The notes: generated from the letters alone by a model not told the origin. A DNA stretch of 7,631 nt from Burkholderiaceae bacterium (GCA_029864165.1 JAOTTZ010000072.1:1-7631), one strand, 5' to 3'. Positions 1 through 6,125 are shown, counted from the stretch's first letter. Program-made: numbers and translations.

Positions 1-2
1 AC

Positions 3-287
3 CAAGAAACGCTGCTGGAACACAGCGACCGCCAGCACCGGCGAAGTTCGATTCGCCTGCCAGAAAACACCTACGCGTTCATGCTATTGGGTACAACCCT
101 GGTCGTTTACCACAACCCCGAGCGGAAAAACACCTTTGGCAAAGATGCCTGCCACGTTCGGGAATACCGTGTCTTGCTTTCTGGAAAAAAGAAACCCGTC
201 GCCGTCACGTCGGCGGCGATTTCCGGTGTCCTGGCCAGCGATATTCGCACCCGCCAAGCCGAACGAATCGATGTTCTTTTACGCTGA
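3..287 (+). CDS. C-terminal end of an unrecognised protein (5' end outside the window)
   Basis: This frame is open from the first bases of the window to a TGA at 285-287, giving 94 residues with no start required. Codon third positions are mostly G or C, as in the confident genes here, and the frame stops 7 bases before the stop codon of the convergent lipoprotein gene, as a real gene end would. The peptide mixes hydrophobic and charged stretches, including RLPENTYAFMLLGTTLVVYH and a later REYRVLLSGKKKPVAV. It has no signal peptide, obvious membrane helix or catalytic motif that I can name. An ATG at 81 would give only a 68-residue protein, and the coding character begins before it, so truncation by the window edge is the better reading. 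I do not recognise the family and assign no function. Confidence 0.55.
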   Translation, partial: QETLLEHSDRQHRRSSIRLPENTYAFMLLGTTLVVYHNPERKNTFGKDACHVREYRVLLSGKKKPVAVTSAAISGVLASDIRTRQAERIDVLLR

Positions 288-294
288 CCGCGGT

Positions 295-774
295 TCAGTA
301 ATTGCGCCGAACCGCTTGCGGAGCCCGGGTCACCCGAACCTTGCCGCCAGTCGTCACCAGGATGACCGGGTCGCCTGCGGCGAGATTCTCTTGCCCCTTG
401 GCTTGCACGATAGCGCGGCGCTCACCATGTTTAAGTTGCACCAGGATTTCAACGGCGTCTTCCCGCGTTGCAGCGCGCTCGACCACGTTGCCGATCACGG
501 CCCCGGCAACAGCACCGAGGACACCGACGGCGACCTTCTCGCGCCGGCCACCAACCGACGACCCGGCAACGCCGCCAACCACCGCGCCGGCAGCGGCACC
601 GCCGCCGCTCTGGCTACCCTCCACCGTGACGGGGCGTACTGATAGCACAGTACCGTCTTGGACCTGCGACAAGCGCTGCGCGTCGCTGCGGGAGATGACG
701 TCGGGGCTGGTCGTGGAACATCCCGACAACGCAGCCAGGCAGGCGGTAGTAAAAGCGATAAGCAGACGATGCAT
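295..774 (-). CDS. Glycine-zipper outer-membrane lipoprotein (SlyB/Pcp-like)
   Basis: The product is a 159-residue predicted lipoprotein. Residues 1-18 form a signal peptide ending in a lipobox L-S-G-C, with Cys19 as the lipidated residue. Ser at +2 favours the outer membrane. Residues about 56-98 are rich in Gly and Ala with repeated G-x3-G spacing (GGGAAAGAVVGGVAG and later GVLGAVAGAVIG), typical of the glycine-zipper 2TM family to which SlyB and Pcp belong. The C-terminal third is a small polar beta-rich segment (VEILVQLKHGERRAIVQ). SlyB-type proteins are envelope-stability lipoproteins in known species; the exact role here is not known. The ATG at 774 is supported by GAGGAG at 788-783, eight bases upstream. 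The gene is convergent with the partial gene to its left and is preceded by about 110 non-coding bases. Confidence 0.85.
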   Translation of the reverse strand: MHRLLIAFTTACLAALSGCSTTSPDVISRSDAQRLSQVQDGTVLSVRPVTVEGSQSGGGAAAGAVVGGVAGSSVGGRREKVAVGVLGAVAGAVIGNVVERAATREDAVEILVQLKHGERRAIVQAKGQENLAAGDPVILVTTGGKVRVTRAPQAVRRNY

Positions 775-834
775 GGCGTGATCTCCTCAAGAAGTTCGTC
801 TAACGCCGCAACAGGTGATAGCGTTGACAGCAAC

Positions 835-855
835 CCAACGCCCCACAGGCGTTGG
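835..855 (-). terminator. Hairpin downstream of the HNH gene, weak terminator candidate
   Basis: CCAACGCC and GGCGTTGG form an 8-bp perfect stem around a 5-base loop, 29 bases beyond the HNH stop codon on the minus strand. No run of U follows the stem, so it is not a classical Rho-independent terminator. It could act as a transcript-end stabiliser or be a chance palindrome. Confidence 0.3.
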
Positions 856-884
856 TTCCCAGCGCGTATATAAAGGAGTATGCA

Positions 885-1442
885 TCAACTGTGCAAGCGG
901 CTGGTACGCGGCACGCTGGCGAGCAAAAATTCCATCTGATTGGTCAATATACGCCGACCTTGCAAGATCATATCCTCATGCAAGCTGGGCACGTAGGGCA
1001 AATACATCAACGACATGCGGGCTTCTTCAGGCAGGCGGTTACCCTTGCGGCCGTTGCAAGGCCGACAGGCGGTGATGCAGTTCATCCAACTGTCTAGCCC
1101 GCCGCGCGAGGTGGGAACGATGTGTTCGCGCGTCAGCGAATCAACCTGAAAACGCCCGCCGCAATATGCGCAGACAAGGCGGTCACGCGAAAACAGCTTC
1201 GTGTTAGACAATGCGGGCACTTGCCGCCAGGCGCGGCTGGGCACACAGCCCCGCACAGCAACGATAGGGTGCACCTCTATGCGTGATTGCAAACCCGTAC
1301 GGCGCTGCGTACCACCGCGCAATACTCGAAATATTTCGCCCAGCGTCCAAGCAATGCCATCGCTGGCATAAATCACTGCCGCCTCCTTGGCCGAAATCCA
1401 CGACTGTGGTCGGCCGGACACGTCTACTTGCAGCACTTCCAC
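885..1442 (-). CDS. HNH endonuclease
   Basis: The 185-residue protein has a C-terminal HNH nuclease fold of the McrA-like zinc-containing type. The core spans residues about 91-136: C91-x2-C94, then REHIVPTSRGG with catalytic His107, Asn121, and C126-x2-C129 followed by Asn130 and basic residues GRKGNR. The two CxxC pairs should bind a structural zinc, and the His/Asn residues form the beta-beta-alpha-metal active site. Residues 1-85 are a less conserved N-terminal part with no motif I can name. No methyltransferase, restriction subunit, intron or phage packaging gene is adjacent, so a role in restriction, homing or packaging is not supported; stand-alone HNH proteins of this type are common and mostly uncharacterised. 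The start is a GTG with a strong ribosome binding site. The gene lies 114 bases after rnhA on the same strand. Confidence 0.85.
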   Translation of the reverse strand: MEVLQVDVSGRPQSWISAKEAAVIYASDGIAWTLGEIFRVLRGGTQRRTGLQSRIEVHPIVAVRGCVPSRAWRQVPALSNTKLFSRDRLVCAYCGGRFQVDSLTREHIVPTSRGGLDSWMNCITACRPCNGRKGNRLPEEARMSLMYLPYVPSLHEDMILQGRRILTNQMEFLLASVPRTSRLHS

Positions 1443-1447
1443 GCAAA

Positions 1448-1454
1448 CTCCTCC
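1448..1454 (-). promoter_or_regulatory. Ribosome binding site fixing the GTG start of the HNH gene
   Basis: On the minus strand GGAGGAG lies five bases before the GTG at 1442-1440. It is the strongest Shine-Dalgarno match in the window and is the reason for choosing the GTG start over internal codons. Confidence 0.7.
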
Positions 1455-1538
1455 GTAGCCGGAGCATAGTCCAAACTGTCAACCCCCCGCAATATCCACA
1501 AGAGTTGCTGGGCAAACCAGCCGGTCAGGCCGTGCTAC

Positions 1539-1555
1539 CGGGGCGCACCGCCCCG
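1539..1555 (-). terminator. GC-rich hairpin right after the rnhA stop codon
   Basis: CGGGGCG and CGCCCCG form a 7-bp all-GC stem with a 3-base loop, beginning one base past the rnhA TAG (1559-1557). The bases after the stem are not U-rich, so intrinsic termination would be poor. It may mark the 3' end of the methyltransferase-rnhA transcript or slow 3' decay. Confidence 0.35.
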
Positions 1556-1556
1556 C

Positions 1557-2033
1557 CTAAAGGAAAAGCTCGGCACCTTGGTTGGCCAGTGCGTCTGCGC
1601 GCTCGTTGCCGGGGTCACCCGCGTGCCCTTTGACCCAGTGCCACTGTACCCGGTGCAGGGTGCGAGCGGCGTCAAGCCGCTGCCATAAGTCGATGTTTTT
1701 CACTGGCTTTTTATCGGCGGTTTTCCAACCGCGCGCTTTCCAGTGATCGATCCATTCGGTGATGCCCTTACGCACATAGTCGCTGTCGGTGTAGACGTTC
1801 ACGTCGCACGTGCGCTTGAGCGTCGCCAACGCTTCGATCACGGCGGTGAGCTCCATGCGGTTATTGGTGGTGCGCTTCTCACCCCCGCACAAGTCCTTTT
1901 CGTGCCCACCTATGCTCAGCCAGGCACCCCAGCCACCGGGGCCCGGGTTGCCCTTGCATGCACCGTCCGTGTAGACGGTGACCTGCGGACGCTTGATCTC
2001 CGCAAGGGGGCGCGCGCTTGCATGGCCACTCAT
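1557..2033 (-). CDS. rnhA: Ribonuclease HI
   Basis: This cytoplasmic enzyme cuts the RNA strand of RNA-DNA hybrids, removing primers and R-loops. With the ATG at 2033 the protein has 158 residues, close to the 155 of E. coli RNase HI. All catalytic residues are visible at a constant offset of 13 from the E. coli enzyme: Asp23 in [18 protein letters not shown], Glu61 in [13 protein letters not shown], Asp83 in VYTDSDYV, His137 in WVKGHAG and Asp147 in NERADALA. The basic handle with [20 protein letters not shown] is also present. The same frame stays open upstream to 2249, but that part overlaps the methyltransferase gene and has no RNase homology. The start is 8 bases after the methyltransferase stop, indicating one transcript. 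In related genomes I recall dnaQ next to rnhA; here an HNH gene follows instead. Confidence 0.97.
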   Translation of the reverse strand: MSGHASARPLAEIKRPQVTVYTDGACKGNPGPGGWGAWLSIGGHEKDLCGGEKRTTNNRMELTAVIEALATLKRTCDVNVYTDSDYVRKGITEWIDHWKARGWKTADKKPVKNIDLWQRLDAARTLHRVQWHWVKGHAGDPGNERADALANQGAELFL

Positions 2034-2041
2034 GTATAGCC

Positions 2042-2860
2042 CTAGTTGTGAGGAGCAACCGCCGCGGGCGCTGAATTCGGCACCGCGCGATGGTTGCGTA
2101 CCAGCCCGACCAGGCGCATTCCGCGCACGCGCTTGACTGCTACGAGGAAGTACACCGCGCCCAACACCGGCCACCACCGGTCGCCGGCAGCCTCCATCCA
2201 TGTAAAGCGAGACAACCACTGCTCTGAATTGAAAGGCGGTCGGTAACATCCAAAATGCCCCCCCTCGACTTTAAAGCTGAGCAGCCGCAACCAGTCGCGC
2301 AAGCGTCGGTATCCAATGAATTCGTTCTCACTGGGTATGTAAAGCGGCCGCGCAGCGCCAAGCGCCCAGCGTCGCCGTAAGTAGCCAACGCTTTGCCGCA
2401 AGTACCACAGACTGGCAGGGTTGAAACCAAGGATGACGGCACGGCCCTCAGGGCGCAGTATGCGCTCGACCTCGCGCAAAGCGAGGTGAGGGTCGTGCGT
2501 CAGTTCCAACGTATGGGGCAGCACGACCAAGTCGATGCTCTGGCTGTCCAACGGCAAGGCGTCGAACTCGCAGTACAGTTTCACGGCGCTCGGTTCCAGT
2601 TGCCCCGCATTGGTGCTGGCGTCAGGGGTCGTGTTTTCGGACAAAGGCAACTTGCACAAGGAGTCAAGCGCAATCCAGCGTTGCGGCATGCGGTTGGCTC
2701 GCAAACCGTCGAGTTCAGGCAGTCCAAGTTGCAGGGCGTGAAACCCGAAGATGTCGGCTACGCTACGGTCGAGCTGGGCTTGCTCCCAAGCCAGCAAGTA
2801 GCGCCCGGCGGGTGTTTGCAACCAGGGAGACAAACCGATCATCGCGCGAGTTTCCGCCAT
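2042..2860 (-). CDS. Class I SAM-dependent methyltransferase of the gloB/rnhA neighbourhood
   Basis: The product is 272 residues long from the ATG at 2860. The N-terminal block has GRYLLAWEQ and then [20 protein letters not shown]. The central half keeps methyltransferase motifs: an acidic strand-end in [20 protein letters not shown] (about residues 97-116), then [24 protein letters not shown] (residues about 128-148) and SLWYLR. A classical GxGxG motif I is not visible; as I recall, this subfamily often lacks it. The substrate is unknown. The stop lies 8 bases before rnhA, so the two are probably co-transcribed. Start choice is uncertain: a TTG at 2896 would run back through the gloB start region, the ATG at 2860 overlaps the gloB ATG by two bases, and an ATG at 2842 (266 residues) would still keep every conserved block. 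Confidence 0.88.
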   Translation of the reverse strand: MAETRAMIGLSPWLQTPAGRYLLAWEQAQLDRSVADIFGFHALQLGLPELDGLRANRMPQRWIALDSLCKLPLSENTTPDASTNAGQLEPSAVKLYCEFDALPLDSQSIDLVVLPHTLELTHDPHLALREVERILRPEGRAVILGFNPASLWYLRQSVGYLRRRWALGAARPLYIPSENEFIGYRRLRDWLRLLSFKVEGGHFGCYRPPFNSEQWLSRFTWMEAAGDRWWPVLGAVYFLVAVKRVRGMRLVGLVRNHRAVPNSAPAAVAPHN

Positions 2861-2920
2861 GGTGAACTTCACAGCACTGCCTGCGTTCACAGACAACTAC
2901 GTCTGGATGCTTGACGATAG

Positions 2921-2935
2921 CCGACAGGCTCCTAG
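2921..2935 (+). repeat. Isolated copy of the MITE terminal sequence
   Basis: CCGACAGGCTCCTAG here is identical over 15 bases to the right end of the element at 3318-3332 and is the reverse complement of its left end at 3164-3178. It sits in the gloB remnant immediately after codons for LDDSRQA and before sequence matching APxIETALAAR, exactly where the conserved VDPGD part of GloB should be. It is best read as a scar of a second, mostly deleted copy. Part of it (CGACAGGCT) could also be native gloB codons for R-Q-A. Confidence 0.6.
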
Positions 2936-3163
2936 CGCCAGATCGAAACAGCTTTGGCCGCGCGTACCTTGAATTTGGATGGCATTCTAGTCGCCAACAC
3001 GGTGATCACGTGCGAGCGTCAAACGTCGTTCGCATGTGTCCGCGCGGCCATGGACTTGGGCGCGAGACGCTGGTTGAGGCTGACGCGCCGCGAGGCAAGG
3101 CTGACGAGAACGATGTTGCGGACACCTCATCGCTTTCTGCCGCCAATCGGTTCTCGGGATGTT

Positions 3164-3332
3164 CTAGGAGCCTGTCGGACTTGGGGCGTCGAAGCGAGAA
3201 TCGGTTGCAGCAGTCCATTTTTCACCGGCTTCTTGCCCCATAGGGTCCACTATGGGGCTGCGAATCCGGCAAAAACTGCCCGCGCTGAAACCGATTTGCA
3301 GCCGACGCACCCCAAGCCCGACAGGCTCCTAG
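3164..3332. mobile_element. MITE-like non-autonomous element with long terminal inverted repeats
   Basis: The ends are CTAGGAGCCTGTCGG (3164-3178) and its exact reverse complement (3318-3332). The inverted similarity continues inward almost to the centre with mismatches and small gaps: CTTGGGG at both ends, AATCGGTTGCAGC (3199-3211) against GCTGAAACCGATT (3284-3296), and a central hairpin with 9-bp arms GCCCCATAG / CTATGGGGC and a 6-base loop (3235-3258). The whole element could fold into one long hairpin. It is 169 bp with both CTAG tetramers, or 161 bp if CTAG is a 4-bp target duplication. It has no open reading frame resembling a transposase, so it would need a transposase from elsewhere in the genome. 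The terminal sequence reminds me of IS1182-type insertion sequences, but I cannot confirm that. It lies inside the gloB remnant. Confidence 0.75.
3235..3258. repeat. Central hairpin of the MITE-like element
   Basis: Arms GCCCCATAG and CTATGGGGC pair perfectly over 9 bp around the loop GGTCCA, almost exactly at the midpoint of the element. As RNA this would be a stable stem in either direction and might affect any transcript crossing from the gloB side into mltD. Confidence 0.7.
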
Positions 3333-3702
3333 GCACCGCTGCTTACCTGTGGCGACACGTTGCTGTACGTTGGTTTGAGCGCATTGCGAACCGCCGACAC
3401 AAGTCGTTCTGCGAATTTGCCGCGCCCGCTGACGGACCGGATGTGTTGCGCCAATGAATACACATTGGCAAATCTAGGCTTCGCACACCGGGCAAACCGC
3501 GAGAAGTTCATGTTGATCGGGTACAGTCACTGATGTTGAGCTGAGCGTGTTCAGCGGTGAGACACTTTACCCAGCAGCATAGAACGCGAATTGACCGTCA
3601 ACCCCTTCATGCGCTGCGCGGTACTTACGGTCGGGTGGCGTGCACACGTCGGCCAGGCCTCCAGCAACAGGCCTATCGATGTACGGCTAGCGCTTCGGTC
3701 GT

Positions 3703-3708
3703 GGAAGA
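3703..3708 (+). promoter_or_regulatory. Ribosome binding site supporting the mltD start at 3719
   Basis: GGAAGA lies 10 bases before the ATG at 3719, inside the last codons of the gloB remnant. Together with the signal peptide that starts exactly at this ATG, it argues against the upstream ATG at 3557. Confidence 0.5.
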
Positions 3709-3718
3709 ACGGCTTCCG

Positions 3719-5425
3719 ATGCTGAGCCGCTTTGCGCGACCATTGCTCTTGGCAGTCCGGCGCTGCCTGATTGCTGCACTGTGTGGCCCATTGCTTGTCG
3801 GCTGTGCGCTCGGTCCCACGGCGCCCAACGTTATAGCGTTGCGTGACCTGGGGTCCGAGTCAGCAGACCCGGTATTACTGGCGCAGAAGCGCCCGGTTAC
3901 TTTCGACGCCGCGCAAGAGCAGACGACTGCGTTCGCGACGCCGTATGACTTCGCGTCGATCGATTCCTTGCTGATTCCAGAGTTGGTCCCCGACCCGGAT
4001 TCCGTGTTCGAGCCAGCCGATCTCTGGGAGCAACCACTCCGCGGCCTGGCGACGCCGGATGACCCCACGCTTATCGATCCCTCGCCGATCGCTGAGTCGG
4101 CCCCTGAGCAGGATTCTGAATTCGAGCCCGGCGATCTCTGGGCGCGGCTACGGCGCGGCTTTGCGATGCCTGGTCTCGACAATCGACTGGTGCGTGAGCA
4201 CGAGCGTTGGTACGCCAGGCGGCCCGAGTACGTGGCGCGAATGACCGAGCGAGCGGGTCGGTATTTGTTCCATATCGTCGAAGAGATTGAACGCCGCGCA
4301 ATGCCGACCGAACTGGCGTTGCTGCCGTTTATTGAGAGCGCCTTCAATCCGAAAGCAGTTTCGCGTTCCAAGGCGTCGGGGATGTGGCAGTTCATGGCAG
4401 CCACCGGTCGGGAATTCTCGCTCAAGCAAAACGTCTTCCGCGACGACCGTCGCGATGTACTGGCCTCGACCAGCGCTGCGCTCGACTACCTTTCGCGTTT
4501 GCACTCGCAGTTCGGTGACTGGCGTTTGGCGCTGGCTGCGTACAACTGGGGCGAAGGCAACGTGCAGCGTGCGATCAAGCGCTGCCGCAGGGCGGGCAAG
4601 CCGGCTACCTACGGCAACCTGAAGCTGCCCAGGGAAACACGTCACTATGTTCCCAAGCTGCAGGCGATAAAAAATCTTGTCTCCGACCCCGAGCGCTTTG
4701 GGCTGAGCTTGCCAGAGCTGGCCGATCACCCGTATTTCTTGAGCGTACCGATAGACCGTGATATCGACGTCGATCTGGCCGCGCGCTTTTCCGACGTCTC
4801 GATTGAGGAGTTCAAGGCCCTCAATCCGCAGATGAACAAACCCGTGATTCTGGCGGCGGGCACGCCACAAGTCTTACTGCCGTACGACAACGCCAACCAG
4901 TTCGCCCACCGGATGGCCATGCACCGAGGGGTTTTCGCAAGCTGGACGGCCTGGGTGGCGCCCAAGACAATGAGACTTTCCGACGTGGCCAAGCGGGTCG
5001 GCATGAGCGTGACAGCGCTGCGCAAGGTCAACCGCATTCCACGCAACATGAGGGTCAGGGCAGGCTCGACCTTGTTGGTGCCGCGTAGTGTTGACCGCAA
5101 GGCTGACGTCTCTGAGCGTATCGCCGAAAACGGCAAGATGGTACTGACGCCAGAACGGCGCCGCCTCAGAAGATTGGTGATCAAGGCGCGCAAGGGTGAC
5201 AGCGTGGCAAAGGTGGCTAGACGCCACGGTGTGAGCGCATCGCGGGTCGCAAAGTGGAACAAGGTACGAACGAAGACGACGTTCACAGCCGGACAGAAGG
5301 TCGTAATTTATACGCGTGCCAAACCGAAGCGCGTCGCTGCCACGCGCACAAAAAGTAAGCATGTGGCGCGCAGCAAGCGGACAAAGTCAAACAGTTCGGG
5401 GGTTCGTTTGGCGATGGATCGCTGA
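3719..5425 (+). CDS. mltD: MltD-like membrane-bound lytic murein transglycosylase with LysM domains
   Basis: MltD-type enzymes are outer-membrane lipoproteins that cleave the MurNAc-GlcNAc bond of peptidoglycan, forming anhydro-muropeptides. The 568-residue protein begins with a lipoprotein signal peptide ending in L-V-G-C, lipidated Cys29. A Pro/Asp/Glu-rich spacer holds two tandem 38-residue units (72-109, 110-147). The SLT catalytic domain covers about 180-330: Glu206 in LLPFIESAFNPKA is the catalytic acid, followed by SRSKASGMWQFM and LAAYNWGEGNVQRA. Three LysM-like segments follow, at about 345-395 (weak), 416-457 and 483-531, then a strongly basic tail. E. coli MltD has 452 residues; the excess is mostly spacer and tail. 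The frame is open upstream to an ATG at 3557, but those 54 residues are out-of-frame gloB sequence. ATGCTGA joins this start to the gloB stop, indicating an ancestral coupled operon. Confidence 0.95.
   Translation: MLSRFARPLLLAVRRCLIAALCGPLLVGCALGPTAPNVIALRDLGSESADPVLLAQKRPVTFDAAQEQTTAFATPYDFASIDSLLIPELVPDPDSVFEPADLWEQPLRGLATPDDPTLIDPSPIAESAPEQDSEFEPGDLWARLRRGFAMPGLDNRLVREHERWYARRPEYVARMTERAGRYLFHIVEEIERRAMPTELALLPFIESAFNPKAVSRSKASGMWQFMAATGREFSLKQNVFRDDRRDVLASTSAALDYLSRLHSQFGDWRLALAAYNWGEGNVQRAIKRCRRAGKPATYGNLKLPRETRHYVPKLQAIKNLVSDPERFGLSLPELADHPYFLSVPIDRDIDVDLAARFSDVSIEEFKALNPQMNKPVILAAGTPQVLLPYDNANQFAHRMAMHRGVFASWTAWVAPKTMRLSDVAKRVGMSVTALRKVNRIPRNMRVRAGSTLLVPRSVDRKADVSERIAENGKMVLTPERRRLRRLVIKARKGDSVAKVARRHGVSASRVAKWNKVRTKTTFTAGQKVVIYTRAKPKRVAATRTKSKHVARSKRTKSNSSGVRLAMDR
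3932..4159 (+). repeat. Two 114-bp tandem units inside mltD (38 residues each)
   Basis: Unit 1 (3932-4045) and unit 2 (4046-4159) encode aligned peptides of equal length with no gaps. Both have ATP near the start, an ID, then D-S-x-F-E-P-x-D-L-W near the end and R-G as the last two residues. Nucleotide similarity is still visible, for example GATCTCTGGG in both. The sequence after unit 2 (FAMPGLDN) begins like a third unit and is the native entry to the catalytic domain, so the repeat seems to be a duplication of the linker in front of it. The units have diverged, so the event is not recent. Confidence 0.8.
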
Positions 5426-5498
5426 TCGCGTTGTTGGGCCTAGATCATCGAGGCTCGCTATAGTCACGGGGTTATCAATTCGCTGAGAGGAGCAATCA

Positions 5499-6080
5499 AT
5501 GAGCGTAATCTTTCAATCGGTAGGACGCACGGTTGCGGCTGGGCTTGTATTGCTGATTCTGATCGTCTTGCTGGTGGGTGGCACTCCTCAGTTCGACCAC
5601 GCCTGGGGAGCGTTTTTCATGCGCTGGCTGCACGTGTTGAGCGGCGTGATGTGGATCGGACTGCTGTGGTACTTCAACTTCGTGCAAATACCGTCGATGC
5701 CGAAGATCCCCGACGAACAAAAACCTGCCATCGGCAAGGTGATTGCGCCAGCAGCGCTGTTTTGGTTCCGCTGGGCGGCGCTGGCTACCGTCGTCACGGG
5801 CTTGCTGCTGGCCACCATGAACGGTTATGTCGCCTCAGCACTAGGGTTGCAGCGACCGTTTACCGCCATCGGTATCGGTATGTGGCTTGGGCTGGTGATG
5901 GCGTTCAACGTCTGGTTCATCATCTGGCCGAAGCAAAAGAGGGCGCTCGGTATCGTGACTGCCACCCCAGAAGAAAAGGCTGCGGCGGGCCGAGTAGCCA
6001 TGCTGGCCTCACGCGCGAACACCATGCTGTCGATCCCGATGCTGTATTGCATGGTGGCGCAGCAAAACGCGGGGCTGTAA
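5499..6080 (+). CDS. PuuD-like integral membrane protein (urate hydroxylase PuuD family)
   Basis: The 193-residue protein has about five predicted membrane helices, at roughly 12-28, 38-62, 84-105, 121-143 and 172-188. Key stretches are RWLHVLSGVMWIGLLWYFNF, with a His in a helix followed by G-x2-W-I-G, and RANTMLSIPMLYCMV near the C-terminus. This matches the membrane domain of the PuuD (DUF989-type) family. True urate-oxidising PuuD proteins also carry a C-terminal cytochrome c domain with CxxCH, which is absent here, and no purine-catabolism gene is nearby. A urate hydroxylase label would therefore be over-specific; a haem- or quinone-associated membrane role is only inference. The start has AGGAG at 5488-5492, six bases upstream. 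It lies 73 bases after mltD, so it may have its own promoter, and it is convergent with xseA. Confidence 0.82.
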   Translation: MSVIFQSVGRTVAAGLVLLILIVLLVGGTPQFDHAWGAFFMRWLHVLSGVMWIGLLWYFNFVQIPSMPKIPDEQKPAIGKVIAPAALFWFRWAALATVVTGLLLATMNGYVASALGLQRPFTAIGIGMWLGLVMAFNVWFIIWPKQKRALGIVTATPEEKAAAGRVAMLASRANTMLSIPMLYCMVAQQNAGL

Positions 6081-6084
6081 GACA

Positions 6085-6096
6085 AGCAAGCTTGCT
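6085..6096. repeat. 12-bp perfect palindrome between convergent genes
   Basis: AGCAAGCTTGCT lies in the 45-base gap between the stops of the PuuD-like gene and xseA. It has no loop of its own and no U-run after it in either direction, so a terminator role is possible but weak. Confidence 0.25.
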
Positions 6097-6125
6097 GCGC
6101 GAACAGCCCATCTCAGGCCTTCATG

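Larger units (their letters stand above)
2859..3725 (+). pseudogene. gloB: Degenerate gloB (hydroxyacylglutathione hydrolase, glyoxalase II) interrupted by a MITE-like element
   Basis: Intact GloB hydrolyses S-lactoylglutathione in methylglyoxal detoxification. Here only fragments remain, in GloB order. The ATG at 2859 opens [18 protein letters not shown], the typical N-terminus (PAFxDNYIW), but the frame stops at 2970-2972. At 2942-2992 another frame reads IETALAARTLNLDGILV, matching the helix and strand before the metal site. At 2998-3012 a third frame reads HGDHV, the rest of THHHxDHVGG; about 4 bases are missing between these two. The conserved VDPGDA piece is absent. After the inserted element the first frame resumes with CGDTLLYVG (3348-3374), CCANEYTLANLGFA (3444-3485; His of CAHEYT is now Asn), then in-frame TGAs at 3531, 3537 and 3558, and finally DTLPSSIERELTVNPFMRC and RPIDVRLALRSWKNGFR to a TGA at 3723-3725. 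No functional product is possible. Confidence 0.9.

Noticed and set aside
302..781. 159-codon plus-strand ORF opposite the glycine-zipper lipoprotein gene
   Set aside because: It mirrors the lipoprotein gene exactly, as GC-rich antisense frames often do, and its peptide is low-complexity Arg/Thr/Pro without family features.
1463..1482. Minus-strand TTGACA (1482-1477) with TATGCT (1468-1463) as a promoter for the HNH gene
   Set aside because: The spacer is only 8 bases. At the correct 17-base spacing the -10 position reads GCTACG, which is poor.
2034..2249. Upstream extension of the rnhA frame giving a 230-residue protein
   Set aside because: It lies almost wholly inside the methyltransferase gene in another frame, and the RNase HI homology begins after the ATG at 2033.
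2911..3457. Plus-strand ORFs at 2911-3243 and 2954-3457 as possible new small genes
   Set aside because: They are pieces of the frameshifted gloB remnant plus the inserted element, with no ribosome binding site or coherent product.
3557..3718. 54-residue N-terminal extension of the mltD frame from an ATG at 3557
   Set aside because: It reads gloB remnant sequence out of frame, and a complete lipoprotein signal peptide begins at the ATG at 3719.
3673..4870. Long minus-strand ORFs (3673-4425 and 4148-4870) opposite mltD
   Set aside because: They are antisense shadows in GC-rich DNA; mltD on the plus strand has full domain and active-site support.
5431..5464. TTGTTG and TATAGT as a promoter for the PuuD-like gene
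   Set aside because: The 22-base spacer is too long for a normal sigma-70 promoter. The TATAGT alone is suggestive but insufficient.
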